The notes beneath the pieces are model-generated. The model searched no databases. It saw only the letters and a program-made list of their open reading frames with translations, and was not told where the DNA came from. From positions 1 through 34,236 of the forward strand of contig NZ_QGSZ01000269.1 in assembly GCF_003857055.1 (NCBI RefSeq): DNA of 34,236 nt, in the 5' to 3' direction. The first letter of the stretch is position 1, and the number at the start of each line of letters is the position of its first letter. Both the position numbers and the translations under genes were made by a program. Below are positions 16,103-22,716 of this stretch, in pieces. Origin of the DNA: Micromonospora inaquosa. GTDB taxonomy: Bacteria; Actinomycetota; Actinomycetes; Mycobacteriales; Micromonosporaceae.

Positions 16103-16122
16103 CCGAGGAGAGGACCAGCGCG

Positions 16123-16827
16123 ATGACGAAGGTGACCGCACAGCTGTCGGTGTCGTTGGACGGTTTCTACGCCGGCCCACGGTTCGACGGAAGCGGCGAC
16201 TGGATGGACTCGGCGGAGAGCGCCAAGTTCTTCCGGGTAACCCGGTGGGCAACCGAAGCGGCGGCCTGGCGCGAACGGCAGGGCTTCGCCGGCGGAGAAC
16301 AGGACACCAACTCCGAGGTGATCGCCGAGTCGTTCGGCGCGGCCGGCGCGTACGTGATGGGGCGCCGGATGGCCGACGGGGGTGAGATCCCCTGGGGTGA
16401 GGAACCGCCGTTCCGCGCACCGGTCTTCGTCGTCACCCACCGCCCCCGCCAGCGGCTGGTGAAGGGCGGCGGCACCAGCTTCACCTACGTCACCGATGGC
16501 GTGGCCAGCGCCGTCGAGCAGGCACGGGCCGTGGCCGGCGGCAAGGACGTCGCGGTGGCCGGGGGCGGCAGCCTGGTACGGGAGGTGCTCAAGGCTGGCC
16601 TGCTCGACGAGTTGGAGCTGCACGTCGTACCGGTCGTTTTCGGCACCGGCCTGCGGCTCTTCGACGCGGACCTCGACCTGGGCGACCGGGAGGGCGTCGA
16701 GCTGACCCCGACCCGGGTCCTTGCCACCCCGCAGGTGACCCACATCCGGTACGCGGTGCGCGGTCGCGCCCCACTCGTGCTCGACGACCGGGGCAGCGGC
16801 GGCGGCCCGACGGTGATCGCCAACTGA
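16123..16827 (+). CDS. dihydrofolate reductase family protein (RibD C-terminal-like), first of pair
   Basis: 234 residues from ATG 16123, with GAGAGG 9 bases upstream. MTKVTAQLSVSLDGFYAGP is the typical N-terminus of RibD_C/DHFR-like reductases. EEPPFRAPVFVVTHRPR and AVAGGKDVAVAGGGSLVREVLKAGLLDELELHVVPVVFGTGLRLFD-type motifs (NADPH site, then the catalytic half) follow. Such stand-alone proteins are usually NADPH-dependent reductases of unknown substrate. It is cotranscribed with a distant paralogue 34 bases downstream. Confidence 0.9.
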   Translation: MTKVTAQLSVSLDGFYAGPRFDGSGDWMDSAESAKFFRVTRWATEAAAWRERQGFAGGEQDTNSEVIAESFGAAGAYVMGRRMADGGEIPWGEEPPFRAPVFVVTHRPRQRLVKGGGTSFTYVTDGVASAVEQARAVAGGKDVAVAGGGSLVREVLKAGLLDELELHVVPVVFGTGLRLFDADLDLGDREGVELTPTRVLATPQVTHIRYAVRGRAPLVLDDRGSGGGPTVIAN

Positions 16828-16861
16828 ACCGCCGACCATCGCAGAAGAGGAGACCGACACC

Positions 16862-17506
16862 ATGCCGCAACTGCTGCGGGTGCAGTGCTTCAACGTTTCG
16901 CGTGACGGGTTCGGTACCGGAGAGGGGCAGAGCCTGGAACGGCCCTTCGGCCACGCGGACCCCACCCCGCTGTTCTCCTGGCGTGCCGCCACCGCCAGCT
17001 TCGTGTACCGCACCGAACCGGGCGGCACACGCGGCCTGGACGACTACCTGACCCGCGACGCCGAGTGCAACATCGGCGCGGAGATCATGGGTCGCAACAA
17101 GTTCGGCCCCCAGCGTGGCCCCTGGGAGGACCACGAGTGGAAGGGGTGGTGGGGGGAGAACCCGCCGTTCCACACGCCGGTCTTCGTTCTCACCCACCAC
17201 GAACGCCCGTCATTCACACTGGCCGACACCTCGTTCCACTTCCTCAACGCCAGCCCGGCCGAGGCGCTGGCCCGGGCGAAACAGGCAGCCGCCGGTCGGG
17301 ACGTACGCCTCGGTGGTGGGGTCGCGACCATCCGCGAGTTCCTCGCGGCCGATCTGGTCGACACGATGCACATCGCCGTCGCGCCCGTCGACCTGCACCG
17401 GGGCGAGCGGTTGTGGGACAGCCCCGACGAACTGCTCGACCGCTTCCACCTCGAGTCGGTGCCCAGCCCCAGCGGAGTCACCCACCTCCTCTTCTGGAAA
17501 CGATGA
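16862..17506 (+). CDS. dihydrofolate reductase family protein, second of pair
   Basis: 214 residues from ATG 16862, preceded by GAGGAG. It shares the order of the first gene (VQCFNVSRDGFGTGEGQ, NPPFHTPVFVLTHHERPSF, AAAGRDVRLGGGVATIREFLAADLVDTMHIAVAPV) but is clearly diverged. The conserved SLDG is SRDG here. The end (SPSGVTHLLFWKR) is conserved. The pair may work as a heterodimer or on related substrates (inference). It converges on the VOC gene with only 7 bases between stop codons. Confidence 0.88.
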   Translation: MPQLLRVQCFNVSRDGFGTGEGQSLERPFGHADPTPLFSWRAATASFVYRTEPGGTRGLDDYLTRDAECNIGAEIMGRNKFGPQRGPWEDHEWKGWWGENPPFHTPVFVLTHHERPSFTLADTSFHFLNASPAEALARAKQAAAGRDVRLGGGVATIREFLAADLVDTMHIAVAPVDLHRGERLWDSPDELLDRFHLESVPSPSGVTHLLFWKR

Positions 17507-17513
17507 CGCGCAC

Positions 17514-17879
17514 TCAGAGCCGGGCCAACACCAGCAACCGGTTGCCGTCGGGGTCGGTGACCCGGGCGGAGCGCTCACCCCAGGGCTGGTCGACCGGCTC
17601 CTCGGTGACTGTCGCCCCACCGGTGCGCAGCGCGCCCACGGCCGCGTCGCAGTCGTCGGCGTAGACGCACAACTCCCAGCGGTGCGAGTCGGCCGGCCCG
17701 CCAGCCTCCGGGTTGGCGGCCAGGCCGAGCTCGCTGCTGCCCAGCCGCAGGGCGACGAACTCCGGGACACCCTCGTCCGGGAAGCGGTAGGTCAGCTCGA
17801 AGCCGACCACGTCCCGGTAGAACGCGATCAGTCGTGGCAGGTCAGGTGTCGTCACGATCGGAAAAGCTTCGGTGAACAC
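17514..17879 (-). CDS. VOC (glyoxalase/bleomycin-resistance-like) protein
   Basis: 121 residues from GTG 17879, with GGAGG 8 bases before it. A single VOC unit: IVTTPDLPRLIAFYRDVVGFEL at the start, FVALRLGSSELGLA, HRWELCVYADDCDAAVGAL and the closing WGERSARVTDPDGNRLLV. The metal-site Glu/His pattern is partly kept. Reaction unknown. Confidence 0.88.
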   Translation of the reverse strand: MFTEAFPIVTTPDLPRLIAFYRDVVGFELTYRFPDEGVPEFVALRLGSSELGLAANPEAGGPADSHRWELCVYADDCDAAVGALRTGGATVTEEPVDQPWGERSARVTDPDGNRLLVLARL

Positions 17880-17986
17880 AAACCACCTCCAAGCGGACCC
17901 TAGCCGGTGTCGAGGTCCAGCAGGAACCACCACCGTCGATCCCGAAATGAGATGCGCACCGGCTGGCACACCTGTTGGATCTCGAC

Positions 17987-19036
17987 ATGGAGCATGAGCT
18001 TGTTCGTCCTCGAAAGGCACGCCCGGGGGACCACCTGGCGATCCTCTCCCCGTCCTTCGCCGCGGCCGGCGCCTATCCGGCGATTCACGAGCAGGCGATG
18101 CGGCGGCTCGCCGACCTGACCGGCCTCATCCCGGTCGAATACCCCACCACCCGGCAGGTGGGCGCGAGCGCGGCAGCGCGGGCGGCGGACATCAACGCCG
18201 CCTTCGCGGACCCCCGGGTACGCGGCATTCTCGCCGTCATCGGAGGCGACGACCAGATCACGGTCATCCCCCACCTGGACGCCGACCTGGCCCGAGCCGA
18301 CCCGAAGCCGTTCCTCGGCACGAGCGACAACACCAACCTGCACCACTGGCTCTGGGGCCTCGGCATCGCCAGCTTCTACGGCGGATCCTCGCAGGTGCAC
18401 CTCGGCCCCGGGCCGGCCGTCGACGACATCCACGTCCGGTCGCTGCGGGCGGCGTTACTCAACGGTGAGCGGCTGGAGATCACCGACCCTGGTGAGTCCG
18501 AGGACATCGGCATCGACTGGGCAGACCCGCAGGCGTTGAAATCCTTCGGCGAACGCGAACCGACGGAACCGTGGAGCTGGTACGGGCCGTCGCGCGCGGT
18601 CACCGGCCGCACCTGGGGTGGCTGCCTGGAGGTCATCCAGTGGATCCTGACGGCCGGCCGGTTCCCGTTTCCCCCGGAGGTCCTGCAGGGCGGGGTCCTG
18701 ATCATCGAGACGTCGGAAGAGCTTCTCCCCGCCCGTGAGGTCGGCCGGATCGTCCGATCACTTGGCGAACGCGGTCTCCTCAGCGCCGTCGACGCGGTCC
18801 TGGTCGCCCGTCCGCCGGTCTCCGACCACACCCGTCGGCCCCCGGCCGCGGATCGGGCGCGGCTACGTGAGCAGCAGCGGGACACGGTCGTCGACCTGGT
18901 GACCCATTACAACCCCGAGGCGGTCGTCTGCGTCGGCGTCCCGTTCGGCCACACCAAACCACAGTGGATCCTCCCTCACGGTGGCCCGGTCACCGTCGAT
19001 GGCGTGGAACGTCGAATCTTCGCCGACTACCGATAG
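17987..19036 (+). CDS. S66 peptidase, MccF-type (LD-carboxypeptidase family)
   Basis: 349 residues from ATG 17987; a TTG at 17975 would add four. The catalytic triad is visible: Ser113 in LGTSDNTNLHHW, Glu215 in WGGCLEV, His322 in PFGHTKPQWILPHGG. The substrate-loop sequence and length follow the MccF branch, which cleaves the aspartyl amide of processed microcin C and similar nucleotide-peptides. LD-carboxypeptidases of the same family trim muropeptides. No signal peptide is seen, so it acts in the cytoplasm. The next gene starts 13 bases after its stop. Confidence 0.9.
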   Translation: MEHELVRPRKARPGDHLAILSPSFAAAGAYPAIHEQAMRRLADLTGLIPVEYPTTRQVGASAAARAADINAAFADPRVRGILAVIGGDDQITVIPHLDADLARADPKPFLGTSDNTNLHHWLWGLGIASFYGGSSQVHLGPGPAVDDIHVRSLRAALLNGERLEITDPGESEDIGIDWADPQALKSFGEREPTEPWSWYGPSRAVTGRTWGGCLEVIQWILTAGRFPFPPEVLQGGVLIIETSEELLPAREVGRIVRSLGERGLLSAVDAVLVARPPVSDHTRRPPAADRARLREQQRDTVVDLVTHYNPEAVVCVGVPFGHTKPQWILPHGGPVTVDGVERRIFADYR

Positions 19037-19049
19037 GAAGCCACAGGGT

Positions 19050-19580
19050 ATGGAGCCGACACAGACGGCGCTCATCGTGCCGATACCCGAGGCCGAGGAG
19101 GCGGTCGGCCCGTTCCGGGCATCACTCGACCGGGCCGCCTCATGGGGCGTGCCAGCGCACGTGACAGTCCTCTACCCGTTCCTGCCTCCGCAGCAGATCG
19201 ACGAGCAGGCCTTGGCCGTGCTGCGTGACACCATTGCCGGGATACCACGGTTCGGCGTCGCACTGACGCACGTCGACTGGTTCGGTAACGCCGTCCTCTG
19301 GCTCGCCCCGCAGCCAGATCGACCCTTCCGCGACCTCACCGGCGCAGTGTGGCAACGGTTTCCCGAGGCACCCCCGTACGCCGGGGCGCACAGTGATGTG
19401 GTGCCGCACCTGACCATCGGTCATGACGCCGACAAGCCCGTGCTGACCCACGCGGCGGAGACCGTCGCCGCGCACCTGCCGATCAACGCGGCCATCGACA
19501 GGGTCCGGCTCATCGCCGGAACGCCGGACGTCAGCCCGTGGCGCACCGTCTGTGAGTTCCCGTTGGGCGCCCACCCTTAG
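19050..19580 (+). CDS. 2'-5' RNA ligase / 2H phosphoesterase family protein
   Basis: 176 residues from ATG 19050, with AGGAAG just upstream. The two HxT motifs that define the 2H superfamily are present: HVT (His37, Thr39) in GVPAHVTVLYPF and HLT (His120, Thr122) in VVPHLTIGHD. Members hydrolyse or ligate 2'-5' RNA bonds or cyclic phosphates. The substrate is not known. It lies in an operon with the S66 peptidase; both fit handling of nucleotide conjugates (inference). Confidence 0.88.
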   Translation: MEPTQTALIVPIPEAEEAVGPFRASLDRAASWGVPAHVTVLYPFLPPQQIDEQALAVLRDTIAGIPRFGVALTHVDWFGNAVLWLAPQPDRPFRDLTGAVWQRFPEAPPYAGAHSDVVPHLTIGHDADKPVLTHAAETVAAHLPINAAIDRVRLIAGTPDVSPWRTVCEFPLGAHP

Positions 19581-19692
19581 CGGCGGCTGGTACGGGGCCG
19601 CAAGCCATCTCGGCATGACGATAGAAAGGGCCGAGGTCTTCGCGGTCTTGTGCACCGCGGGCGTTGCCGGCGTGCTGGCCGGAACAACATCG

Positions 19693-19730
19693 AAGGCCCT
19701 GGCTGGGACTCTCGTCCTGGCCAGGGCCTT
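19693..19730 (-). terminator. terminator of tRNA-Gly
   Basis: A perfect 11-bp stem (19693-19703 with 19720-19730), a few bases past the 3' end of the tRNA on the minus strand. It could also end the plus-strand operon. I see no gene between 19581 and 19692. Confidence 0.75.
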
Positions 19731-19735
19731 TCGCG

Positions 19736-19809
19736 TGGAGCGGGTGACGGGAATCGAACCCGCACTGTCAGCTTGGGAAGCTGATGTTCTGCCATTGAAC
19801 TACACCCGC
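19736..19809 (-). tRNA. tRNA-Gly, anticodon CCC
   Basis: 74 bases including an encoded CCA (19738-19736). Acceptor GCGGGTG pairs with CACCCGC. The anticodon stem TCAGC/GCTGA holds the loop TTCCCAA, so the anticodon is CCC. The T-arm contains GGTTCGATTCC, and the discriminator base is U. It reads the GGG glycine codon. Confidence 0.96.
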
Positions 19810-19908
19810 AAGCGGCACCACTGTACCCGAGTCGTCGAGCCCGTGCACCCAGGTACCCCCGCCGGCCGGAGGTGTCCGCATACCGCACAACCCGGGTTGG
19901 CCCGGGTT

Positions 19909-19983
19909 GATCGACTCGGCTTCCTGAAAGTCGGGGCGTCCGAACCGCCGCGATGCCGCGGTTTCACTGAAACCGAGTCGATC
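19909..19983. repeat. extended inverted repeat next to tRNA-Gly
   Basis: Perfect 11-base outer arms, GATCGACTCGG (19909-19919) and CCGAGTCGATC (19973-19983), enclose an inner hairpin around CCGCG-ATGC-CGCGG. Just outside, CCCGGGTT occurs twice in tandem (about 19891-19908). It sits 12 bases past the stop of the PPOX gene, so it may be its terminator. Its length (75 bases) is unusual for that. Confidence 0.55.
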
Positions 19984-19995
19984 TTCTGGCGTTGG

Positions 19996-20553
19996 TCAGG
20001 CGGCCGTGCACTGGACGTCACGGCTGAGGCGGGTTGGGCGTGTCTGCGGGACGGCCAGGGGGGCGGCCACCGCCGACGGGGCGTTTGGGTCGAGCCAGAC
20101 CCGAACGGCCGGCCGGCCCGGCGCGAGGCCCGGGACGCCCGCGATGTGCTGCTCACGGCGGGTGAGCATCGCCACGTCGATGGTGAACTCGAAGAGCCGC
20201 CAGTCGACCTGCGGCTCGGCGCGGGCGCTCTGCGCCAGTTGCGCCACCCGGATCGGATCGGTCACCGGACGGGCGTGCCCGGCCACGTACGCCTCGTCGT
20301 CGCTCTCCTCCGCGGGGAACGAGTGCATCGCGTAGCGGCCGTCACGTTCGAGGTCACGGCGCTTGGGCGAGTCGATGATGAAGCAGAACAGCCCCTCGGC
20401 GGTGATGACCGGGGAGACCGGATGGACGCGGGGCCCGCCGTCGGCGCGGACCGTGGCCAGATAGCCGAAGCCCGGCCCGTACTGCTGGAGGAGAACGCGG
20501 ATCCCGTCGGCGAGTCGGGGCTCGTCGGCGGCGAATTCGGACCAGGAAGCCAT
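19996..20553 (-). CDS. pyridoxamine 5'-phosphate oxidase (PPOX) family protein
   Basis: 185 residues. FGYLATVRADGGPRVHPVSPVITAEGLFCFI is the split-barrel flavin/F420 domain, and SPKRRDLERDGRYAMHSFP follows. Members bind FMN, F420 or haem and are often reductases. Substrate unknown. A TAGACT -10 box lies 6 bases before the ATG, and a perfect LexA box directly abuts that -10, so the gene looks like an SOS target. Confidence 0.85.
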   Translation of the reverse strand: MASWSEFAADEPRLADGIRVLLQQYGPGFGYLATVRADGGPRVHPVSPVITAEGLFCFIIDSPKRRDLERDGRYAMHSFPAEESDDEAYVAGHARPVTDPIRVAQLAQSARAEPQVDWRLFEFTIDVAMLTRREQHIAGVPGLAPGRPAVRVWLDPNAPSAVAAPLAVPQTRPTRLSRDVQCTAA

Positions 20554-20565
20554 GTGGGCAGTCTA

Positions 20566-20581
20566 TCGAACAACTGTTCGA
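20566..20581. promoter_or_regulatory. LexA (SOS) box between the PPOX gene and dcd
   Basis: TCGAACAACTGTTCGA fits the actinobacterial LexA consensus TCGAAC-N4-GTTCGA exactly. It lies 12 bases before the PPOX ATG, directly against its -10 (20565-20560), where a bound repressor would block RNA polymerase. It is 71 bases before dcd. Confidence 0.85.
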
Positions 20582-20652
20582 GCGGCGACCTCGACGCGCT
20601 GGTCACCGGCACCGAATCCGGCCACTTTTGGCAGCGCGGCTATGGTGGTCCG

Positions 20653-21231
20653 ATGCTGCTCTCCGACCGCGACCTGGTCTCCGAGATCAAGGCCGGCACG
20701 CTGGGCCTGGAGCCGTTCGAGCCCACCCTGGTCCAACCGTCCAGCATCGACGTCCGGCTCGACCGGCTGTTCCGGGTCTTCAACAACCACCTCTACACCC
20801 ACATCGATCCCGCCATGCAGCAGGATGACCTGACCTCGGTGGTCGAGGTCCCCGACGGCGAGCCGTTCGTGCTGCACCCGGGGGAGTTCGTGCTCGCCTC
20901 GACGCTGGAGGTCATCTCGCTGGGTGACCAGCTCGCCGGCCGACTGGAGGGCAAGAGCTCCCTGGGCCGGCTCGGGCTGCTCACGCACTCCACCGCCGGG
21001 TTCATCGACCCGGGCTTCTCCGGTCACGTGACGCTGGAACTCTCGAACGTGGCGAACCTGCCGATCACCCTGTGGCCGGGCATGAAAATCGGGCAGCTCT
21101 GCATCTTCCGGCTCTCCTCGCCGGCCGAGCACCCGTACGGCTCGGTGGTCTACGGCTCGCGCTACCAGGGCCAGCGGGGGCCGACCCCCAGTCGCGCCTG
21201 GCAGCACTGGCGCACCTGGCCAACCCGCTGA
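20653..21231 (+). CDS. dcd: dCTP deaminase
   Basis: 192 residues, nearly collinear with Mycobacterium tuberculosis Dcd. MLLSDRDLVSEI, LVQPSSIDVRLD, LAGRLEGKSSLGRLGLLTHSTAGFIDPGFSG and the C-terminal YQGQRGPTPSRAW are all present. The mycobacterial enzyme is bifunctional (dCTP to dUTP to dUMP), and the same residues suggest that here. It supplies dUMP for thymidylate synthesis and holds down dUTP. TATGGT 6 bases before the ATG indicates a leaderless transcript. The LexA box upstream may affect it. Confidence 0.97.
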   Translation: MLLSDRDLVSEIKAGTLGLEPFEPTLVQPSSIDVRLDRLFRVFNNHLYTHIDPAMQQDDLTSVVEVPDGEPFVLHPGEFVLASTLEVISLGDQLAGRLEGKSSLGRLGLLTHSTAGFIDPGFSGHVTLELSNVANLPITLWPGMKIGQLCIFRLSSPAEHPYGSVVYGSRYQGQRGPTPSRAWQHWRTWPTR

Positions 21232-21243
21232 ACCAACGACGAC

Positions 21244-21277
21244 GAGGGCCCGCCGCGACGGATCGCGACGGGCCCTC
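21244..21277. terminator. bidirectional terminator between dcd and the NlpC/P60 gene
   Basis: A 9-bp outer stem (21244-21252 with 21269-21277), then a mismatch and a 5-bp inner stem with a CGGA loop. It lies between two convergent stop codons. Confidence 0.85.
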
Positions 21278-21291
21278 CGGTCACCCGGGGG

Positions 21292-22332
21292 TCAGCCTGG
21301 GCGGCCGTAGCTGTGGATCGGGCCGTCGTCGACCTTCTTCATCTTGACCGGTTGACCGGCCTGCGAGGCGTGCACCACCCAGCCGCCGCCGACGTACATG
21401 CCGACGTGGTGGATGTCGCTGTAGTAGAAGACCAGGTCGCCGGGACGCAGGTCGCCCCTGCTGACGTTCTTCGTGACGCGGCTCTGCGCGGCGGCGTTGT
21501 GCGGCAGCGACACGCCGGCCTTCGCCCAGGCGGCCAGCATCAGCCCGGAGCAGTCGTACGAGTTCGGGCCGTCGGCGCCCCAGACGTAGGGCTTGCCGAT
21601 CTGCGCGCAGGCGAACTTGACGGCGGTGCCCGCGGCTCCGCCGGGGTAACTACCCGGGCAGGGCGCCGGGCGCAGCGGGCCACCGCCACCGTTGCCGTAC
21701 ACCTTGAGGCGCAGCTTCTGCAGGCGGTCGATCTCTTCGTTGATCTGCTTCTTCTTCGCCGCCAGCTGAGCTTCGGTGCGGGTCAGCTGGGCCACCATCT
21801 CGTCCAGCGGGGCCTTCTGCGCGGCCAGCTGGTCGCGCAGGTCGCCGACCTCGCGTACGTCCTTCTGCTGGTTGTGCGCGAAGCGGTCGAGCATTTCGAG
21901 TTGGCCGACCACCTCGCTGGGCGACCGGCTGCCCAGCACCGCGTTGACGGTCGAGACGTTCTCACCCTTGTAGGCGCGGACGGCCAGCGCGCTCACCTTG
22001 TCCATCGCGGCGTCGACCTGGCGCTCCAGCGGGGTGATCCGGGCGGCCAGCGCGTCGGCCTGCTTGCGCTTCGCGGCGAGGTCGGTGCGGGTGGCGTTGT
22101 GCCGTTCGATGATCGGTTCGAGCTTGTTCCAGTCGGCGTCGATCTGGCGCTCGATCTCGGCGACGGACGGGTCGGCGTGGGCCGCCGTGGCACTGCCGGT
22201 CAGGACGACGGCGATGCCGGCCAGCGCGGCGAGTGCGGTGGTGAAGCGGGACCAGCGTGGGCGCGGCACGATCGACGACGGGCCGGCTGGTGCCGGCCGC
22301 TCGGACGACGGCCGCGGGGCATGGAGTGCCAC
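21292..22332 (-). CDS. RipA-like NlpC/P60 (C40) peptidoglycan endopeptidase, copy 1
   Basis: 346 residues from GTG 22332, with AAGGAG 11 bases upstream. The order is a signal peptide (ending near AHAD, residues 52-54), a long coiled coil (about 57-210), and an NlpC/P60 domain (about 232-346). The catalytic residues are Cys261 in NSYDCSGL, His309 in IHHVGMYVG and His321. The coiled coil is expected to hold the catalytic domain inhibited or to bind a FtsX/FtsE-type partner, as in RipC/RipA-type proteins. It cuts D-Glu-mDAP bonds in stem peptides. The 5' leader is a c-di-AMP riboswitch. A paralogue lies at 24755-25762. Confidence 0.93.
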   Translation of the reverse strand: MALHAPRPSSERPAPAGPSSIVPRPRWSRFTTALAALAGIAVVLTGSATAAHADPSVAEIERQIDADWNKLEPIIERHNATRTDLAAKRKQADALAARITPLERQVDAAMDKVSALAVRAYKGENVSTVNAVLGSRSPSEVVGQLEMLDRFAHNQQKDVREVGDLRDQLAAQKAPLDEMVAQLTRTEAQLAAKKKQINEEIDRLQKLRLKVYGNGGGGPLRPAPCPGSYPGGAAGTAVKFACAQIGKPYVWGADGPNSYDCSGLMLAAWAKAGVSLPHNAAAQSRVTKNVSRGDLRPGDLVFYYSDIHHVGMYVGGGWVVHASQAGQPVKMKKVDDGPIHSYGRPG

Positions 22333-22357
22333 CGGGGTTCCGTACTCCTTCTTCCTG

Positions 22358-22473
22358 ACCGCCTACCGGGTTAGCTGACGGGTTCGGGCGGGAAGTCGGC
22401 GCCCTACCGCAGTGGCTGCGGATTCACCCCGAGGGACCTGGGTCCCCGGTTCGCTCGGAAACGACTCGGCGGT
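22358..22473 (-). promoter_or_regulatory. c-di-AMP riboswitch (ydaO/yuaA class)
   Basis: On the minus strand the leader contains the class hallmarks in order: closing stem ACCGCC (22473-22468) with GGCGGT (22363-22358), the GGGGACC/GGTCCC hairpin, GGGGTGAATCC, then CCCGAACCCGTCAGCTAACC just before the closing arm. The ribosome binding site starts 7 bases after the switch. In this class c-di-AMP binding lowers expression. A possible promoter, TTGCGG and TACTCT 18 bases apart, is near 22557-22528. The rest of the 384-base gap (22333-22716) holds only the direct repeats listed next. Confidence 0.88.
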
Positions 22474-22651
22474 GTCGGTCCGTTACCGCCCGGGCTGGGC
22501 GGAGCTGCTGTCGGGCCGACGAATGACCAGAGTAGAGACGCTTGTTACCGATCCGCAACCCGTTCGGCCGTGACACTCCGTACCGATTGGAGGAGGTCAC
22601 CGACCGTGTGTGAAGAATTCTTTCCGCACGCTTCGATAGATGGAAAGGTAT

Positions 22652-22690
22652 TGACCTGACCTGCCGGGCGGCGCGATGGTGACCTGACCT
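22652..22690 (+). promoter_or_regulatory. direct repeats upstream of the amidase gene
   Basis: TGACCTGACCT occurs at 22652-22662 and again at 22680-22690, so the half-site TGACC appears four times. They precede the strong ribosome binding site TAGGGGG of the amidase. They may be an activator site or chance. Confidence 0.4.
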
Positions 22691-22716
22691 CACTCCGCGA
22701 GAATCTAGGGGGTTCG

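Noticed and set aside
19614..19735. Short plus-strand frame starting MTIERAEVFAVLC
   Set aside because: No ribosome binding site or conserved feature is seen, and it runs through the terminator hairpin and into the antisense of the tRNA.
19736..19983. Integration site of a mobile element at tRNA-Gly
   Set aside because: No integrase, no direct repeat of the tRNA 3' end, and core genes on both sides.
22544..22559. GTTACCGATCCGCAAC, similar to the fadE5 dyad
   Set aside because: The right arm is broken (GCAAC rather than GTAAC), and it precedes cell-wall genes, not fatty-acid genes. More likely part of the promoter of the riboswitch-led gene.
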